This document shows, piece by piece, positions 5,913 to 8,484 of a DNA stretch of 8,484 nucleotides (positions are counted from its first letter, which is position 1; each line of letters opens with the position of its first letter). The notes under the pieces are model-generated. The model saw only the letters and a program-made list of their open reading frames with translations, searched no databases and had not been told where the DNA came from. The stretch comes from Chloroflexota bacterium. GTDB lineage: Bacteria; Chloroflexota; Dehalococcoidia; SZUA-161. Both the position numbers and the translations under genes were made by a program. Location of the stretch: NCBI GenBank assembly GCA_030668425.1, contig DAOUTY010000068.1, positions 1-8,484 of the forward strand, in the 5' to 3' direction.

Positions 5913-7406
5913 ATGACGAAGCAATTTGTCCTTGCAATAGACCAGGGCACCACAGGCACCCATGCACTTTTAGTTGACCGGGACGGCAGCGTGCGGGGAC
6001 GCGGCTACGCACGAACCGAGCAGTATTACCCGCATCCGGGCTGGGTCGAGCAGGACCCTGACGATATATGGAAGAAGACTCTGCAGGCGATAGAAGAGGC
6101 GAAGCGCAACGCAGGCGTCAGTGACGCAGATATAGCAGCGATCGGCGTCACCAACCAGCGAGAGACCACCCTTGTGATCGACAGGGAAACAGGCGAAGCG
6201 TTGGGCCGCGCTATCATATGGCAATGCCGCCGGACAGCGCCCAGATGCGACGAGCTAAAAAGCCAGGGGCTCTCCGAGACGATATATGCCAAGACGGGGC
6301 TGGTGGTAGACGCATACTTCTCGGCAACGAAGCTGGAGTGGATACTTAATAACGTTCAGGGCATACGTCCGCTCGCTGAACAAGGCAAGGTGCTGTTCGC
6401 CAATATCGACACCTGGCTCATCTGGAAGCTCACCGACGGGGCAGTTCATGCCACCGATATCTCCAATGCGTCGCGCACTATGCTGTTCAACATCCATACC
6501 CTGGACTGGGATGACGACTTGCTCCAGATATTCGGGGTCCCGCGGGTCATGCTGTCGAAGGTTCAACCTTCAAGCGGTGTTTTTGGACATATCGCCAGCG
6601 GCATCCCGGTTGCCGGCGTGGCCGGTGACCAGCAGGCGGCCCTTTTCGGCCAGGCGTGCTTCAAACCCGGCATGGTCAAGGCTACACTGGGCACCGGTGC
6701 TTTTGTGCTGATGAACATTGGAAAGGCGCCGACGGCTTCGAAACACGGCCTGATAACCACAATCGCCTGGGGTATCGGAGACGCGGTGGAGTATGCGCTG
6801 GAAGGCAGCATCTTCATCGCCGGAGCGGCTATCCAGTGGCTGCGCGATGAACTGGGGCTGATTACCGATGCCGCGGAATCCGAGCGACTGGCCCTCGAAG
6901 TAAAGGACACGGAGGGAGTCTACTTCGTACCGGCATTCGTGGGGCTGGGCGCACCGCACTGGGATATGTATGCCAGGGGCACCATCGTCGGTCTGACCCG
7001 GGGCACAAAAAAGAGTCACCTGGTCAGAGCCGCCCTTGAGGCGATAGCGTACCAGGTATGCGACGTTGTAAGGGCGATGGAAGCCACCTCGGGGATACGG
7101 CCGACCGAGATACGGGCAGATGGAGGCGCCGCCGCCAATAACTTCCTGGCCCAGTTCCAGGCTGACATGCTTGGTGTGAAAGTGTCGCGCCCCCGGTCAG
7201 TTGAGACTACGTCCCTGGGAGCGGCATATCTCGCCGGGCTGGCAGTGGGTTTCTGGAAGGACCGCGCGGAGATAGCATCGCTGTGGAAAGAGGACCAGTC
7301 TTTTGTGCCTGCCGGGGACCGGGAGAGGCAGCGCGCTCTATATCGTGGCTGGCGCAGGGCTCTAACGCGGTCCAGACGCTGGCTGACAACAAGCACAGGA
7401 CCATAA
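5913..7406 (+). CDS. glpK: Glycerol kinase
   Basis: A 497-aa FGGY-family glycerol kinase that makes sn-glycerol-3-phosphate from glycerol and ATP in the cytosol. DQGTTGT (10-16) is the N-terminal phosphate-binding turn. Glycerol contacts fall at the Escherichia coli enzyme's positions: Arg83 and Glu84 in NQRETT, Trp103 in IIWQCRRT, and Tyr135 in DAYFSATK. The catalytic Asp239 lies in GVAGDQQAALFGQ (equivalent to 245 in E. coli). LGTGAF (259-264) and ADGGAA (402-407) are the adenosine/phosphate loops. Full length, no broken motif. Its start has a weak ribosome binding site (AGGG at 5897-5900, 12 nt away), so translation may be modest or coupled. It sits between the lipase-like hydrolase and the glycerol-3-phosphate dehydrogenase on the same strand with gaps of 69 and 63 nt, a likely operon. 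No glycerol facilitator gene is seen. Confidence 0.97.
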   Translation: MTKQFVLAIDQGTTGTHALLVDRDGSVRGRGYARTEQYYPHPGWVEQDPDDIWKKTLQAIEEAKRNAGVSDADIAAIGVTNQRETTLVIDRETGEALGRAIIWQCRRTAPRCDELKSQGLSETIYAKTGLVVDAYFSATKLEWILNNVQGIRPLAEQGKVLFANIDTWLIWKLTDGAVHATDISNASRTMLFNIHTLDWDDDLLQIFGVPRVMLSKVQPSSGVFGHIASGIPVAGVAGDQQAALFGQACFKPGMVKATLGTGAFVLMNIGKAPTASKHGLITTIAWGIGDAVEYALEGSIFIAGAAIQWLRDELGLITDAAESERLALEVKDTEGVYFVPAFVGLGAPHWDMYARGTIVGLTRGTKKSHLVRAALEAIAYQVCDVVRAMEATSGIRPTEIRADGGAAANNFLAQFQADMLGVKVSRPRSVETTSLGAAYLAGLAVGFWKDRAEIASLWKEDQSFVPAGDRERQRALYRGWRRALTRSRRWLTTSTGP

Positions 7407-7469
7407 TTAGGACTTTTCTGCTCCAGTAAGACGAGTCTCGCCCGCAACCCGGTCTCAGCAGGAGGCAGT

Positions 7470-8484
7470 GTGAACAGAGACTTCGATAGCGTAGCGGCCG
7501 AGACCTTCGACCTCATCGTGGTAGGCGGGGGCATCGTCGGGGCAGGTATCGCCCGCGACGCAGCCCTTCGCGGACTACATACACTGCTTCTGGAAAAAGA
7601 GGACTTCGGCTGCGGCACGACCTCCCGCTCCTCGCGACTAATCCACGGCGGGCTGCGTTATCTGCGGCAGCTACAATTCCCCCTTGTGCGGCAGGATCTT
7701 CGGGAACGCGAGACCCTTCTCGCTATTGCTCCGCACCTGGTGCATCCCCTGCCGTTCGTTATCCCTCTAGCCCGGTCAAATTTCCTGCCCCGGTTGATGC
7801 TGCCATTCGGTCTACGCCTGTACGATTACCTCTACCCGGACAAGAGTCTGCCATCAAATCAGCGCCTCTCGCGCAGGGAGACCCTGGAACTTGAGCCTGA
7901 CCTTGAGGTTGACGGCCTGGTTGGTTCCTATATCTACTACGATTGCCAGGCGCCCTTTGTTGAGCGGCTCTGCCTTGAAAACGTCCTCTGCGCCGCTGAG
8001 CATGGCGCCTCTACCATGAACTATGCCAAAGTAACCGGGCTTCTGAGAGATGGTAACGCTGTGTCCGGGGTCCAGGTCCATGATGTTATATCCGGCGATG
8101 TCTACCAGGCCAGAGCACGCATTGTGGTGAACGCAACCGGTCACTGGGTGGATTCCGTGTGCGGCATGCTTGACGCTGACCCCAGGCCCATGGTGCGCAG
8201 GACCAAGGGTATCCATCTCCTAACCCCCCGGGTCTCCCGCAACGCCGTGGTCCTGTTCGCCCTCTCAGACCGCCGCCTTTTCTTTGTGATACCCTGGCAG
8301 GGCTATTCACTCATCGGCACCACAGACACTGACTACTCCGGCGACCTGGACGCAGTCCAGGCCGAAGCGGATGATGTGGCCTATCTGCTGGCAGAGGTCC
8401 GGCGTATCTTCCCCAGTGTACGGGAGGAGCATATCTATTACGCGTCAGCCGGGTTACGAGCCCTCGCCCGCTCCAGGGCCATAA
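7470..8484 (+). CDS. FAD-dependent glycerol-3-phosphate dehydrogenase, N-terminal part (runs off window)
   Basis: The first 338 codons of a glycerol-3-phosphate dehydrogenase of the GlpD/GlpA family, open to the window's end without stop or frameshift. It oxidises sn-glycerol-3-phosphate to dihydroxyacetone phosphate, passing electrons through FAD to the membrane quinone pool or another acceptor. The Rossmann motif VVGGGIVGAGIARDAA (17-32) ends the second strand at Glu42, and TTSRSSRLIHGGLRYL (50-65) is the family signature. Further on are VVNATGHWVD (usually NATGPWVD), RRTKGIHLL and FFVIPWQGYSLIGTTDTDY. The start is GTG 7470 with GGAGG at 7461-7465, a short 4-nt spacing; no better in-frame start lies nearby. 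GlpD versus GlpA cannot be decided, since the C-terminal domain and any glpB/glpC partners lie outside. It completes a glyceride-to-triose-phosphate route with the two upstream genes. Confidence 0.93.
   Translation, partial: MNRDFDSVAAETFDLIVVGGGIVGAGIARDAALRGLHTLLLEKEDFGCGTTSRSSRLIHGGLRYLRQLQFPLVRQDLRERETLLAIAPHLVHPLPFVIPLARSNFLPRLMLPFGLRLYDYLYPDKSLPSNQRLSRRETLELEPDLEVDGLVGSYIYYDCQAPFVERLCLENVLCAAEHGASTMNYAKVTGLLRDGNAVSGVQVHDVISGDVYQARARIVVNATGHWVDSVCGMLDADPRPMVRRTKGIHLLTPRVSRNAVVLFALSDRRLFFVIPWQGYSLIGTTDTDYSGDLDAVQAEADDVAYLLAEVRRIFPSVREEHIYYASAGLRALARSRAI

Noticed and set aside
7016..7618. Minus-strand open frame of 200 aa across the glpK/G3P dehydrogenase boundary
   Set aside because: It is antisense to two strongly conserved genes, is low in complexity (Arg/Ser/Pro/Ala) and has no family resemblance.

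Overview
The window looks like chromosomal DNA from an anaerobic bacterium, because it carries a glycyl radical enzyme (GRE) and its activase, both oxygen-sensitive. The taxon cannot be fixed from sequence alone. The left half uses AGG/AGA for arginine heavily, and the mix of a lipoprotein SagB-type nitroreductase, a GRE and glyceride catabolism would fit a subsurface or sediment lineage such as Chloroflexota. That placement is a guess. All convincing genes lie on the + strand.

Layout. (1) 23-724 encodes a secreted, lipid-anchored SagB/ThcOx-type nitroreductase-fold protein. (2) 725-947 is intergenic and holds a good candidate promoter (890-918) overlapped by a perfect 6-bp-arm palindrome (882-900). 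(3) 948-4713 is a compact operon: GRE (790 aa), its radical-SAM activase (308 aa) and a small FMN-binding split-barrel (PPOX-like) protein. (4) 4714-5009 is non-coding but rich in interlocking inverted repeats that could form mutually exclusive RNA stems ending at the next ribosome binding site. (5) 5010-8484 is a glyceride/glycerol catabolic cluster: monoacylglycerol-lipase-like alpha/beta hydrolase, glycerol kinase (glpK) and the N-terminal 338 codons of FAD-dependent glycerol-3-phosphate dehydrogenase, which runs off the window.

How it works together. The right-hand genes form a coherent route: acylglycerol to glycerol plus fatty acid (hydrolase), glycerol to sn-glycerol-3-phosphate (GlpK), then to dihydroxyacetone phosphate (G3P dehydrogenase). 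The GRE operon to its left is a separate transcription unit. Its enzyme has the Cys-x-Glu active-site pair and a length close to B12-independent glycerol dehydratase. However, two normally conserved active-site strings are changed (GCLEN where GCVEP is usual, NFTTFN where NFTGPQ is usual), so its substrate is not assignable. Whether it acts on glycerol-derived material is speculation from proximity.

The most interesting items are the divergent GRE with its FMN-protein partner, and the structured leader in front of the hydrolase gene. All structure and promoter calls were made by eye, without folding software or database search.
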